A stretch of DNA of 64,000 nt. Origin: Methylosinus sp. PW1. Lineage in GTDB: Bacteria > Pseudomonadota > Alphaproteobacteria > Rhizobiales > Beijerinckiaceae. The position numbers and the translations under genes are program-made. The DNA is taken from the NCBI RefSeq assembly GCF_000745215.1, contig NZ_JQNK01000002.1, positions 496,001-560,000 of the forward strand, written 5' to 3'. This document shows, one piece after another, positions 18,808-28,671 of this stretch (position 1 is the stretch's first letter; each line of letters starts with the position of its first letter). Below the pieces are notes generated by a model. The model made no database searches. It worked only from the letters and a program-made list of their open reading frames with translations, and was not told the DNA's origin.

Positions 18808-19689
18808 ATGACCGAAACGATTCGCCTCGCGGCCGGCTCCGACGATGGGGCCGAAATCTCCCTTCTCGGCGCCGAGCTGGTCTCCTGGCGCGCCGGCGGC
18901 GTCGATCTCGTCTGGGAGCCGCAGCCGGAGGTCTGGCCGCAGACGGCGCCGCTGCTGTTTCCAGTGGTGGGCTGGACGCGCGACGGAATCCGCGTCGACG
19001 GCGCCCGTTTTCCGCTCGGCCTGCACGGCTTCGCGCGCCATAAGCGCTTCACTCTGCTGGAGCGGTCGGAGACGGCGGTCTCTTTGAGCCTCGAGGAGGA
19101 CGAGGAGAGCCGCACGCTCTATCCCTTCGCCTTCCGCCTCGAGGCGCATTTCTCGCTGCGTCCGGGGGAGCTGCGCGTCTCGCTCACGACCTCCAATCGC
19201 GACGCGCGGCCCCTGCCCTATGCGCTCGGCCTGCATCCGGGGTTTCGCTGGCCGCTGGACGGCTCGGCGGCGGCGCATGCGATCCATTTCGAGACAGAAG
19301 AGAGCGGCGAGGTTCCGGTCATCGCGCCGGGTGGGCTATTCTCCGCCCGCCGCCGCGCCATCCCGTTGGAAGAGCGGCGGCTTCCGCTTTCCGACGCGCT
19401 TCTCGAGCAGGAGGCTCTGTGCTTTCTCGGCGCGGCGAGCCGTCGTCTCCTTTACGACAATGGCGAAGGGCTGGCGCTCGCGGTCGAGCTCGAGGATTTT
19501 CCCCATATCGCGCTATGGGCGCGGCCGCCGGCCCCTTTCCTTTGCATCGAGGCCTGGACCGGCCATGGCGACCCGGAGGATTTTTCCGGCGATCTCTATG
19601 AGAAGCCGTCCATGCGGATCCTCGGGCCGGGCGAGCGGGCGACTCATGCCGCCACATTCCGCTTGGAGAAGCGGAGGGCGAGCGAATAG
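18808..19689 (+). CDS. Aldose 1-epimerase family protein (galactose mutarotase-like)
   Basis: A 293-residue beta-supersandwich protein of the mutarotase superfamily, close to the YeaD/LacX-like subgroup. Conserved features include LLGAELVSWRAGGVDLVWEP near the start, the likely catalytic histidines in LGLHGFARHKRF and GLHPGFRWPL, and a late GHGDPEDFSGDLYEKPSM. Members interconvert sugar anomers or bind phosphosugars; the substrate is unknown. It is divergent from recJ and followed closely by cysK. Confidence 0.85.
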   Translation: MTETIRLAAGSDDGAEISLLGAELVSWRAGGVDLVWEPQPEVWPQTAPLLFPVVGWTRDGIRVDGARFPLGLHGFARHKRFTLLERSETAVSLSLEEDEESRTLYPFAFRLEAHFSLRPGELRVSLTTSNRDARPLPYALGLHPGFRWPLDGSAAAHAIHFETEESGEVPVIAPGGLFSARRRAIPLEERRLPLSDALLEQEALCFLGAASRRLLYDNGEGLALAVELEDFPHIALWARPPAPFLCIEAWTGHGDPEDFSGDLYEKPSMRILGPGERATHAATFRLEKRRASE

Positions 19690-19758
19690 GAATAAACCTT
19701 GCTTCCACACACTCTATCGGCTAGCGCGGATTGGTCGCGCGTAAAGGACGGGTCCGAC

Positions 19759-20790
19759 ATGAAATTCGCCGCCAATGTCATCGAAGCGATCGGCAATACC
19801 CCGCTCATCGAATTGAAGGCGGCGTCCAAGGCCACCGGCTGCCGCATTCTCGGCAAGGCGGAATTCATGAATCCGGGCGGCTCGGTGAAGGACCGCGCCG
19901 CGCTCTCCATCGTCCAGGCCGCCATTGCGGACGGCGCGCTGAAGCCGGGCGGAACCATTGTCGAAGGCACGGCCGGCAATACCGGCATCGGCCTCGCGCT
20001 GGTCGCCAATGCGCTCGGCTTTCGCACCGTCATCGTCATCCCGGAGACGCAGAGCCAGGAGAAGAAGGACACGCTCCGTCTCCAAGGCGCGCAGCTCGTC
20101 GAGGTGCCGGCCGTCCCTTACGCCAATCCCAATAATTATGTGAAGCTCTCCGGCCGCCTCGCCGAGCGGCTGGCGAAGGAGACTCCCGAAGGGGCGATCT
20201 GGGCCAATCAATTCGACAATGTGGCCAATCGCGACGCCCATATTCGCGGCACCGGGCCGGAGATTTTCGCAGACACGGACGGCGACATCGACGGTTTCGT
20301 CTGTGCGGTGGGCACGGGCGGCACGCTCGCCGGCATCGGCATAGCGCTGAAGGAGCGCAAGCCCTCCATCAAGATCGCCATCGCCGACCCGCTCGGCGCG
20401 GCGCTCTATTCCTATTACACGACCGGCGAGCTGAAGGCCTCGGGCTCCTCCATCACCGAGGGCATCGGCCAAGGCCGCATCACCGCCAATCTCGAAGGCG
20501 CGCCGATCGATCTCGCCTATCAGATCCCGGACACGGAGGCGCTGCCCATTCTCTTCGATCTCGCCGAGAATGAAGGCCTGCTGCTCGGCGGCTCGTCGGG
20601 CGTCAATGTGGCGGGCGCGATCCGCCTCGCCAAGGAGCTCGGCCCCGGCCATACGATCGTGACAATCCTCGCCGATCTCGGCACGCGCTACGCCTCGAAG
20701 CTCTATAATCTCTATTTCCTGCGCGGGCAGGATCTGCCGACGCCGGCTTGGCTCGAGCGGACGGGGACGATCGATCCGGGGTTCGTGTGA
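19759..20790 (+). CDS. cysK: Cysteine synthase A
   Basis: A 343-residue PLP enzyme that makes cysteine from O-acetylserine and sulfide. The PLP lysine is in GGSVKDRAALS, the phosphate loop is GTAGNTGIG, and GTGGTLAGIG and GGSSGVNVAGA are also present. The sequence MKFAANVIEAIGNTPLIELK is the typical alphaproteobacterial start, so I chose the ATG at 19759 over an upstream one. Confidence 0.95.
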   Translation: MKFAANVIEAIGNTPLIELKAASKATGCRILGKAEFMNPGGSVKDRAALSIVQAAIADGALKPGGTIVEGTAGNTGIGLALVANALGFRTVIVIPETQSQEKKDTLRLQGAQLVEVPAVPYANPNNYVKLSGRLAERLAKETPEGAIWANQFDNVANRDAHIRGTGPEIFADTDGDIDGFVCAVGTGGTLAGIGIALKERKPSIKIAIADPLGAALYSYYTTGELKASGSSITEGIGQGRITANLEGAPIDLAYQIPDTEALPILFDLAENEGLLLGGSSGVNVAGAIRLAKELGPGHTIVTILADLGTRYASKLYNLYFLRGQDLPTPAWLERTGTIDPGFV

Positions 20791-20888
20791 GGCGTCTCGC
20801 GCGCCCGTGACTCGGGCCGTGTCTCGCGATAGTCTTCGGCCGGCGTCGCGCGCCGACGCGGAATTTCGATATTCGCGGGATTTTCACG

Positions 20889-21596
20889 ATGAGTTTCGAC
20901 GCGGCCGACCCGGCGGACATCGCTGATCGACGTCTATTTCTGCGTGTGACGGGCGTCGGCTTTCTGCTGTTTCTCGCCGTCGCGGCATGCCTGCCGAATG
21001 TCGGCCCGGTCTTTCGCATCTTTCATATGGTCAGCGCGTCAATGGAGCCGACGATCGACAAGGGATCGACGATCTGGACCAACAGATTCGCCTATGGTCT
21101 TTCGCGCTTCAGCTATGATTTGCTTCCCCTCCCGATCTCCGGCCGGTGGCCCGATCACGTCCCGATACGCGGCGATGTCATCGTGTTCCGCGTGATCGAC
21201 GGCCGTGACTTGGTGATGCGCGTCGTCGGACTGCCCGGCGACAAGGTGCAGCTTCTCCGCAATGAGCTGTGGATCAATGGCGCGCGCGTCCCGCGTCGCG
21301 TGCTCGACCGTCCGTCGGATGTGCCGGAGGCGGACGATTGCGACAGCCGTTTCGTCGAGGAGCAGCTTCCCGAAGGGCACCGCTATAGGATCTACCAAAA
21401 GCTCGTCTGCTCGAAAGGCGTGGCGCCGCCGCTGTCGACGACGCCGGTCATCGAGGCGCCGGCTGGGAACCTCGTCGTGCTCGGCGACAATCGCGACAAC
21501 GCCGCCGATTCGAGAGTCCCGACGACGAGAGGCGGCGTGGGCTTCGTGCCGGTGGAAAACATCATCGGGCGCGTCGAATTCGTCTACGACCGCTGA
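20889..21596 (+). CDS. Signal peptidase I-like protein lacking the catalytic lysine
   Basis: A 235-residue S26-family protein with one N-terminal membrane segment (about residues 16-36) and a periplasmic domain. The nucleophile serine is present (HMVSASMEPTID, Ser51). Box C/D is RGDVIVFRVIDGRDLVMRVVGLPGDK, split here as RGDVIVFR and DLVMRVVGLPGDK: E. coli LepB has DYIKRAVGLPGDK, so Met110 sits where the general-base Lys145 belongs. Box E GDNRDNAADSR is intact. It is therefore either inactive, uses another base, or is a specialised paralogue; the housekeeping lepB is probably elsewhere. It is convergent with mobA, overlapping 13 bases. Confidence 0.85.
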   Translation: MSFDAADPADIADRRLFLRVTGVGFLLFLAVAACLPNVGPVFRIFHMVSASMEPTIDKGSTIWTNRFAYGLSRFSYDLLPLPISGRWPDHVPIRGDVIVFRVIDGRDLVMRVVGLPGDKVQLLRNELWINGARVPRRVLDRPSDVPEADDCDSRFVEEQLPEGHRYRIYQKLVCSKGVAPPLSTTPVIEAPAGNLVVLGDNRDNAADSRVPTTRGGVGFVPVENIIGRVEFVYDR

Positions 21597-22210
21597 GCCT
21601 CGAGGCACGCCGCGATGCGCTCGGCCTGCTCTACATCCTCCGGCCGGTTGACGTTGAAGAACGGGTCATAGGGCTCGACCGGCCAATCCACCTGCGTATT
21701 GGCGTAACGCTCGATGAAGCCCGAGACCTTGCGCAAATCCTCCTTCACCAGCGCATGGCGCAGTTCCTCGCGCAGCGCTACCGGCCATAGAGCGACGGCG
21801 TGATGCACGCGATCGCCGGACTTGGCGACGGCGATCTCCGCCTTCGCCTCGGCGCGCGCGCTGGCGAGCCGCGCCGCGAGATCGAGAGGAACGAAAGGCG
21901 TGTCCGCCGGAACGCTCAGCATGAGCGGAACATCGGGGAAATGCGCGGCGACATGATCGAGACCGGCGAGCACGCCGGCGAGCGGCCCTGCAAACCCCTC
22001 CACCTCGTCCGGCGCGATCGGCAAATGGAAATCGGCATAGCGTCCCGGATCGCCATTGGCGTTGAGCGCGAGGCGCAGGCATTGCGGCGCGAGCCGGCGG
22101 AGGAGATGCTCGAGGATCGGCGCGCCGCCGACCTCGATCAGTGGCTTGGCGACGCCGCCCATGCGCCGCGCCTGGCCGCCGGCCAGAATGAGTCCGAAAC
22201 AGCGTGTCAT
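21584..22210 (-). CDS. mobA: Molybdenum cofactor guanylyltransferase MobA
   Basis: A 208-residue nucleotidyltransferase that attaches GMP to molybdopterin to give the bis-MGD cofactor used by DMSO-reductase family enzymes. It begins LILAGGQARRMGG with a conserved lysine in VAKPLIEVGG, and has the SVPADTPFVP and FFNVNRPEDVEQAE motifs. Length is normal. It is the only cofactor gene seen in the window. Confidence 0.93.
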   Translation of the reverse strand: MTRCFGLILAGGQARRMGGVAKPLIEVGGAPILEHLLRRLAPQCLRLALNANGDPGRYADFHLPIAPDEVEGFAGPLAGVLAGLDHVAAHFPDVPLMLSVPADTPFVPLDLAARLASARAEAKAEIAVAKSGDRVHHAVALWPVALREELRHALVKEDLRKVSGFIERYANTQVDWPVEPYDPFFNVNRPEDVEQAERIAACLEAQRS

Positions 22211-22234
22211 CTTCTCCTCGCCCGGCGGTTCCTC

Positions 22235-23101
22235 TCAGAACCTATACCATAGGGCGCCGAGCAGGCCTCGCTCGGCGGAATCATTGACGCCGCGCAGCGA
22301 GGCGCGAACGCCGAGCTGCACGGCGACCTCGCGGGTGAGGTCGTAAACCGCGCTCACTTGAGCCTTTTGCGAGGACATGAAGGGCGCGGAGCCATTCCAA
22401 GGGGAAACGGATAGAAAGCTCTGCGCCAGCAGCAGCACGCCGTCGAACGGCCGCAGGCCGAAGGTCATCTCGCCGCGTATCTCATCGCCGCTCTGGCCGA
22501 GAGAGCGATAGCCGAGCTGCATGTCGCTGAAGCCGGACAGACCGAAAATCTCGATTGGCCAGCCCAATTGCAGACGCACATCCTCCTGCAATCGCCGCTT
22601 CATGTCGAGATAGGTCTGCGCGGCGGGCGTCGCCGCGCGCAGGCTCCCTTGCACGGAGAGAATGGTCCCGCCCCATTCGAGCAGCCGCAGCCGGCCACCG
22701 ATCCAGCCGGCGCCTAGCCCCTCATAGCGCGCGCCGCCGCCCAGGCCGGGCGGCAGATAGAGCGGCGCGCCGGCGATCGCTTCCGCCGTCAGATATTGCA
22801 ATTGCTCGAGCTGGCGCTGCTCATTGGCGCCGCGGAAGCGCATATAGCTCAACTCGGCGACGAAGGTGATCTCGTCGATGAGGCCATATTCGACATAGGC
22901 CTGCGTCTCGAATTTGGCATAGGAGGGCGCGGCGACGAGCTTGCCGCGCGAGTCATAGGCCTTATGGGCGTCGGCGAAGCTCGTCGAGAGGATGACGATC
23001 CCCTCGCCCGGCTTTTGCAGAAACGCGCCGGCGCGGCACGCTGTCGAATGCAGAAACGACAGCGCCGCGACACAGGAGCAGATACGCGCCCATGAGCTCA
23101 T
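22235..23101 (-). CDS. Outer-membrane beta-barrel-like protein
   Basis: A 288-residue exported protein. It begins with a signal peptide (LSFLHSTACRAGA). Alternating hydrophobic strands run through to a C-terminal aromatic residue (GLLGALWYRF), a typical outer-membrane barrel signature. I do not recognise the family. It lies 24 bases after mobA in the same direction, and 125 bases downstream of the large GH94-type gene, so it may share a transcript with that gene; a role in moving the glucan product is only a guess. Confidence 0.7.
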   Translation of the reverse strand: MSSWARICSCVAALSFLHSTACRAGAFLQKPGEGIVILSTSFADAHKAYDSRGKLVAAPSYAKFETQAYVEYGLIDEITFVAELSYMRFRGANEQRQLEQLQYLTAEAIAGAPLYLPPGLGGGARYEGLGAGWIGGRLRLLEWGGTILSVQGSLRAATPAAQTYLDMKRRLQEDVRLQLGWPIEIFGLSGFSDMQLGYRSLGQSGDEIRGEMTFGLRPFDGVLLLAQSFLSVSPWNGSAPFMSSQKAQVSAVYDLTREVAVQLGVRASLRGVNDSAERGLLGALWYRF

Positions 23102-23226
23102 GAAGAAAACGCCGCATCGAGGCCCGAGCGCAAGCTGCTGATCGAGCTACGAAACGCTAAAATGAAATCAATTTGTCCACAAGCGCCGCGCGCGGCGGAC
23201 GCCGATTCATGGTGAAAACATACGCT

Positions 23227-26200
23227 TCAGGCCGAGAAGCTCTTTCCGCGCCAGGTGACGCTCTCGAGCTTCAACTCGCCTTTGGGCTCGAAGGCGTCGG
23301 GACGCAGGCTGAGGTCGCCGTCGATCATCTCCAGGCCGAGCAGCCCATAGGCGGCGGACAGCATGCGCGCGGCGGCGCCCGTGTACCAGCTCCAGCCGCC
23401 GCGGCCTTCATAGCCCTCGCCCTCATAGACGTCGGCCGGCTGCTGATGCGGCGCGAGGCCGTATATGTCGGCCTGCTCCGGCGTCGTGAGACGCGACAGC
23501 GGCGAGATCGCGAACCAGGCGTCCCACGCACGCGCGAACAGCGCGTCGGATTGCGCGTGATCGTCGCCGGCGGCGGCCTCCAGTGCGAGGCGGGTCAACG
23601 CGTCCACGAGCCAGGAGACGCCATGCGAATATTGGCCGCCATTCTCGCGCACGCCCGGCGGATATTCGGCGCTGCGGCCGGGATAGGGACGCGAGTTCTC
23701 GTCGAAGAAGGGCGTCACCAGCAATATGCGATCCGGCCGTGCGAGCGCCGCCAGCGCATTGTCGAGAGTCTCCTTGCCGCGCGCGAAATCCACTGCGCCC
23801 GAGAGGATCGGCCAGGAGGCGGTCATGGCGCTCATCGGCGCGACTTCGCTTCCATCATCCGCATAGGCGCGCAGGAAACGATCGCCCCGCCAGCAGGAAT
23901 CGAGCGCAGCGCGCAACGCCTCGGCGCGCGCGCGATAGCGAGCCGCCCGTTCGGCGTCGCCGCGCGCCTCGAACAAAGGCGCGATATCGGCCAGAATTCC
24001 GTGCAGGAAGAAGCCGACCCAGACGCTCTCGCCGCGTCCCTGCGCGCCGAGCAGATTGAGCCCGTCGTCCCAATCGCCCGTCCCCATCAGCGGCAGGCCA
24101 TGGGCGCCGAAGCGATCCAGCGAATAGTCGATCGCCCGCGCGCAATGGCCGAGCAACGTGTCCTTGTCGCGCGAGGTCAGCGGCACGCTGGCGTTTCCTT
24201 CCCGATCGGGCGGCGTCAGCTCCGCCTCGAGGAAGGGCTCGATCGCGTCGAGAATGGCGTCGTCGCCGGTTCCCTTCACATAGCGGACTGTCAGATAGGG
24301 CAGCCACAGATGCGGGTCGGAGGCGTGGGTGCGGTCGGCGATGCCGCAGCCGCCGTCCGGCGCGTCATGCCACCATTTGACGGCGTCGCCCTCGATGAAC
24401 TGATGCGCGGCATGCTTCAAAATCTGCGCGCGGGCGAGTTCCGGCGCGAGATGGATGAGCGGCAGCACGTCTTGCAGCTGATCGCGATAACCGGTCGCGC
24501 CGGAGCGCTGCGCCGGGCCGGAACGGCCCCATAGCCGCGAGACGAGCAGCTGATAGGGCAGCCAGTCATTCACCAGCCGGTCGAATTCCGGCCGATTGGT
24601 CTTCACGCGCAGCACGCCGAGGCGAGCGTCCCAATCGCGCTTGGTCTCTTCCAGCGCGCGCACGGCATAGGCCGGGTCGCTGGCGAGAGCGGCGAGAATC
24701 TTGGAGCTTTCGAGCGTCGGCGTCTGCCCCATGGCGACGACGACGAGCGACTCGCCATTGGCGGGAACGTCGATCGCGCCGGAAAAGCTCGCCACCTTGC
24801 GCTGATGCTCCGGCGCGCCGGCGTCGGGGTGGCCGTGCTCGACCATATAGGGAAGCGCCGGGTCGCGGCTCTCATGGCCGAGGAAGCGCCGCCGCGACGT
24901 CTCGGCGAATTCCGCCGGAACCGACGTGGAGACGAAGGCCCAGCCCTGGACGAAATTATTGTCCGGGTTGCGGAAGTAGAGCGCGCGCTCATTCTCGCCC
25001 GCGAGAGCCTCGACGCGGCCGAGGCTTTCGTTCGGCGTCTCGGCGAGGACGATCTCCATCGCCGGGGTGATCTGCAGCAGACGCTCGTGATCGTGGCGGT
25101 TGACGATGCGCAGCAGCTTGATTTCGACCGGCTGGTCCGGCGGAACGAAGACGGTCAGCTCGAGCTCGAGATCGTCGCGGCTCGACCGATAGATCGCATA
25201 GCCGAGGCCGTACTCGACCTCATGCTCGGCGTCGCGTCGGCGCAGCGGGGCGAAGGTCGCCGAATGCGCGTCCTGCCGGGCGAGGTCGTAGACATAGATG
25301 GCCTGGCCCGCCGGCGTCATGCGGCCCTCGCCCATGCGGAAGGGCGTCAGGCTGTTGAGCCGCGAATTGCCGTGAAAGGAATAAATATCGCCGTGATTGC
25401 CGAGCACCGCGCCCTGCCCCACAGCATTGGCGATCACATGAGCGTAGAGCCGCGGCGTGTCGGGGCGCAGCGTCAGGCTGCGGCCGTCCTCGGCGAATGC
25501 GTAGCGATGCTCGGTCGGCGCGGGCGGATGGAGCAGCGCGCGCTTGCGCGCCAGCGCCGCCTCCACGCTCGCGAAATCGAAGTCGCGGGAGAGATGCGCG
25601 GCGATCGTCCGCGTCGCCGAAGCGATGTCGCGCGCCCAGCCATCGACGATGACGATCTCCGCCGCGCCGCCCGCCGCGATCTCCAGCTCCGCGCGCAGGC
25701 TGGCGATCGGCTCGAAGCCGAACAGCAGGCCCTCGTCGGACGGCTCGCGCGGCTGATCGCCATTTCTGAGGCTGTCCGGCGATCCGGCGGCGCCGAGGCC
25801 ATAGAAGCGCGCCTTCACATCCTCATAGCCGACGACGCGAAGCCGCGTTCCTTCGCTGGCGCCGATCGCATGGAAGCCGACCTCGGGCGAGAGGCGCCGA
25901 TCGACGTCACGGCGCGCGCCGCCCTTCAGCAGGCGGTTCTGCGCGATGATGGCGTTGAGACCGCCGACGAACCATGTGCCGATATGAATCGCGTTATAGG
26001 CGGCGTCGCGCTGCTCGACGCCGGTCTCGTTCAGCACCCATTCGCGCAGCGTCGCGAGCGTGAGCTTGCGCGGTCGCTGCTCGAGATCGACGAGGCGCAG
26101 GCGCGTGATCTCCACGGCCTCGTCCGGCGCGAGCGAAATCTTCGCTTCTATGGCGAAGCCGCCCTGCTCCATCAGCACGTAGAGGAAAGTGCAGCCCTCG

Positions 26201-28671
26201 CTCTCCAGCGACACTTTCTCGCAGCGCGCGCAGGTCGGCGCGGAGCCGAGCGACCAGAGATCGCGACCCTGCTCGCGGAAGAACAGAAAGCGTCCGCGCG
26301 GATGGGCGTGATCGTCCGGCCTGCGGGTGAGATCGATCGGCGGGCCGCCGCGGGCGACGCCCTCGACGCGCATCGCGCCCTGGCCATCCTCGAACCATTG
26401 GCTGGTGACGAGGCCATTGGTCAGCTCGAAAGGCCTTGAGCCGGGCGCGCCGCCGGCGCCGGTGATTCCTTCCAGCGGCAGCTTGCCGGCCTTGGCGAGC
26501 TGGATCAGCAGGAAAATCACCAGCGCGATGGAGAGCGCGCCCGCATAGGCCATATAGCCGCCCATGAGGTAGGAATAGGACGGCGGCCTCAGATGCGTCA
26601 TGCGCTCGGCCGCGCCCCAGGCCTGATCCCATTCCGCGCCGCGTGGGATGTAGAAGGGCAGCAGCAGCGGCGCCCAGGTCGCGAAGCGGCGCAGGCCTTC
26701 CGGTATGGCGCGGCTCTTCTGCGCCTTGCCGATGAAGCGCGCGGCCTTTTCGTCCGCGACATCGCCGCCGACGAAGGAGAGGTTCACCAGCGTCGCGACG
26801 CGCAGGCCCATATGGTCGAACCAGATCAGCACGCGGATCGCGTCATAGGCGAGCAGAGCCGTGAATATGTCGAGGCTCCAGGCGCGGAAATCCTGGTCCG
26901 GCAGCGCGTGATCCATCCATATGGCGACGATGGTGCGGATGAGGCCGTCCTGATTGTACCAGGCAGGATCGGGCGAGGCCTTCAGGAAGGAATAGATGAC
27001 CGGCGCCATCCATAGGCCCCAGCGCAGCACGCGCACGGCGTTCTCGACCAGCATGTCGAGACCTTCCCAGCTCGCGAGCTGACGCAAAGGCGCGAGGCTG
27101 CGGCGCACCAGCGCCGTCAGGAAGAAAAGATTGATCGAGAACAAGGGCGCGGCGAACACCCATTGGATGACGCCCGACAGCGACTCGTCGAAGAAGAGGC
27201 GAACGCCGCCATCGACGAAGCCGAGATTAGTCGCGCCCCATTTGGAGAAGAGCGGGCGGATGACGTAATCGGAGACCGGCCGACCGTCGGCGGCGTAGCT
27301 CAGCGAGATATAGGCGAAGAATTTCTTGGCGATCGTCGAGAGCTGATCGGCGTCGAGATACCAGGCCACCGCCCCGCCGACGAGCCCGCCCAAAAGCGCG
27401 CCCAGCGCATAGACGCGCCAACTGCGCAAATGCTGCCGGCGCTTCTGCTGAAGCGCGTAGAGATCGAAGCCCATGTCCACGCCGGCATAGGCGAGAAGCC
27501 CCGCCCCGGCGCCGAAGAGGAAGCGCGCGCCGCCCTCCTCGTGCGGCAGGCCGAAGAGCAGCGCGAGCCCCACCGCCGCGCCGGCGACGAGGCCGCGCGG
27601 GAAATTGGCGGTCCGCTCATATTCGAGCCGCAGCCTCGCGTAGAATGGCGGGGTCGAATCCGTGCTCTCGACAATGGCGCGCAGCAGCGGGAATGTCGCC
27701 GCGCCGATCAGCGCGCCGCCGACCGGACCCGCCGCGACGAGAAGCCCGAGCGCCGGCGGGAAGCTCACAATGAGCCCGGCGACCAGCAGCAGCGCCATGA
27801 AGACGAAGCCATAGACGGCGCCCTTGGCGGCGCCGGTCTTCCAGTCGTTGAGCACGATGACCGGCAGAGACGGCGTCCCGCGCAGCATTCCCGCCATGGC
27901 CTGTGTGACGAGATAGGTCTCGCCCCAAAGACCGGCCTGCGCCGCGGCGGCGAGCAGCGCCGCGACGATGATGGCGACCGGCGCCGGCAGAAAGGCGACA
28001 TGCGGATGTGCGCCGAGGCTGGCAATCTCCGGCGTGACGGCGGCGATCAGCGCGGCGAGGAACAGCACGCCATGCGGGCGCCATTGCTGCGGCAGATAGC
28101 GGCCGAGCGCCAGCGGCGCGCCGACGATGACGGCCTCGTTCAACAGAAAAACGATGAGCGTCCGCGCCGCGATGACGCGCGCCGTCTGCGGAACGTCGAG
28201 ACCGAGGAAGAGCAGCCCGCCCAATTCGCCGACGACCCGCGAGCCGAGCGCGACCAAAAGGCTGAACAGGAATGGGAGAAGGAACAGCGCCGCGCGCAGC
28301 GCGAAAGGCGAGCCGGGCAGAATGGAGACGCCGAGCAGATAGAGGCCGACTGCGGAGCCCGCGCCGATCGGCGTCAAGGTGAAGAGGCCGGAAAGCGTCT
28401 CCGGCGCGCGCCACAGCACGCCCGCGGGATCGCAGAGCAAGGCGAGCGCGCCAATGGCGAGGAAATCAATGGCGAAATCGACGCCCTGGCGGATGCGCCC
28501 CAGCGCTGGGCGCAAAAGGAGCAGCGCCGTCGCGGCGAAAAAGCCGGCGACGAGCATATGCTCATGGCCGCCGCCCGCCTCCGTGGCCGAAACGAGCGAG
28601 CAGATCGCGCCGAATGCGATCCGCCCAAATCGCGCGCCTGCCGTCGGCAGGCCGGCTTTGTGAGGCGCCAT
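23227..28671 (-). CDS. Giant membrane protein with C-terminal GH94-type (NdvB-like) domains
   Basis: An 1814-residue protein. The first roughly 720 residues hold around a dozen or more hydrophobic segments with no GT84 glycosyltransferase signature. Then come two beta-supersandwich modules of the GT36/NdvB kind (roughly residues 740-1000 and 1110-1390), and a C-terminal (alpha/alpha)6 domain with the GH94 catalytic region GTGDWDDGLN (the Asp corresponds to the general acid of cellobiose phosphorylase) and GATGYRDQLQDVLPL. GH94 enzymes phosphorolyse beta-glucans; NdvB uses the domain to set cyclic glucan length. The start at 28671 has GGAGA seven bases upstream; the frame's upstream 63 residues look non-coding. 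Confidence 0.85.
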   Translation of the reverse strand: MAPHKAGLPTAGARFGRIAFGAICSLVSATEAGGGHEHMLVAGFFAATALLLLRPALGRIRQGVDFAIDFLAIGALALLCDPAGVLWRAPETLSGLFTLTPIGAGSAVGLYLLGVSILPGSPFALRAALFLLPFLFSLLVALGSRVVGELGGLLFLGLDVPQTARVIAARTLIVFLLNEAVIVGAPLALGRYLPQQWRPHGVLFLAALIAAVTPEIASLGAHPHVAFLPAPVAIIVAALLAAAAQAGLWGETYLVTQAMAGMLRGTPSLPVIVLNDWKTGAAKGAVYGFVFMALLLVAGLIVSFPPALGLLVAAGPVGGALIGAATFPLLRAIVESTDSTPPFYARLRLEYERTANFPRGLVAGAAVGLALLFGLPHEEGGARFLFGAGAGLLAYAGVDMGFDLYALQQKRRQHLRSWRVYALGALLGGLVGGAVAWYLDADQLSTIAKKFFAYISLSYAADGRPVSDYVIRPLFSKWGATNLGFVDGGVRLFFDESLSGVIQWVFAAPLFSINLFFLTALVRRSLAPLRQLASWEGLDMLVENAVRVLRWGLWMAPVIYSFLKASPDPAWYNQDGLIRTIVAIWMDHALPDQDFRAWSLDIFTALLAYDAIRVLIWFDHMGLRVATLVNLSFVGGDVADEKAARFIGKAQKSRAIPEGLRRFATWAPLLLPFYIPRGAEWDQAWGAAERMTHLRPPSYSYLMGGYMAYAGALSIALVIFLLIQLAKAGKLPLEGITGAGGAPGSRPFELTNGLVTSQWFEDGQGAMRVEGVARGGPPIDLTRRPDDHAHPRGRFLFFREQGRDLWSLGSAPTCARCEKVSLESEGCTFLYVLMEQGGFAIEAKISLAPDEAVEITRLRLVDLEQRPRKLTLATLREWVLNETGVEQRDAAYNAIHIGTWFVGGLNAIIAQNRLLKGGARRDVDRRLSPEVGFHAIGASEGTRLRVVGYEDVKARFYGLGAAGSPDSLRNGDQPREPSDEGLLFGFEPIASLRAELEIAAGGAAEIVIVDGWARDIASATRTIAAHLSRDFDFASVEAALARKRALLHPPAPTEHRYAFAEDGRSLTLRPDTPRLYAHVIANAVGQGAVLGNHGDIYSFHGNSRLNSLTPFRMGEGRMTPAGQAIYVYDLARQDAHSATFAPLRRRDAEHEVEYGLGYAIYRSSRDDLELELTVFVPPDQPVEIKLLRIVNRHDHERLLQITPAMEIVLAETPNESLGRVEALAGENERALYFRNPDNNFVQGWAFVSTSVPAEFAETSRRRFLGHESRDPALPYMVEHGHPDAGAPEHQRKVASFSGAIDVPANGESLVVVAMGQTPTLESSKILAALASDPAYAVRALEETKRDWDARLGVLRVKTNRPEFDRLVNDWLPYQLLVSRLWGRSGPAQRSGATGYRDQLQDVLPLIHLAPELARAQILKHAAHQFIEGDAVKWWHDAPDGGCGIADRTHASDPHLWLPYLTVRYVKGTGDDAILDAIEPFLEAELTPPDREGNASVPLTSRDKDTLLGHCARAIDYSLDRFGAHGLPLMGTGDWDDGLNLLGAQGRGESVWVGFFLHGILADIAPLFEARGDAERAARYRARAEALRAALDSCWRGDRFLRAYADDGSEVAPMSAMTASWPILSGAVDFARGKETLDNALAALARPDRILLVTPFFDENSRPYPGRSAEYPPGVRENGGQYSHGVSWLVDALTRLALEAAAGDDHAQSDALFARAWDAWFAISPLSRLTTPEQADIYGLAPHQQPADVYEGEGYEGRGGWSWYTGAAARMLSAAYGLLGLEMIDGDLSLRPDAFEPKGELKLESVTWRGKSFSA

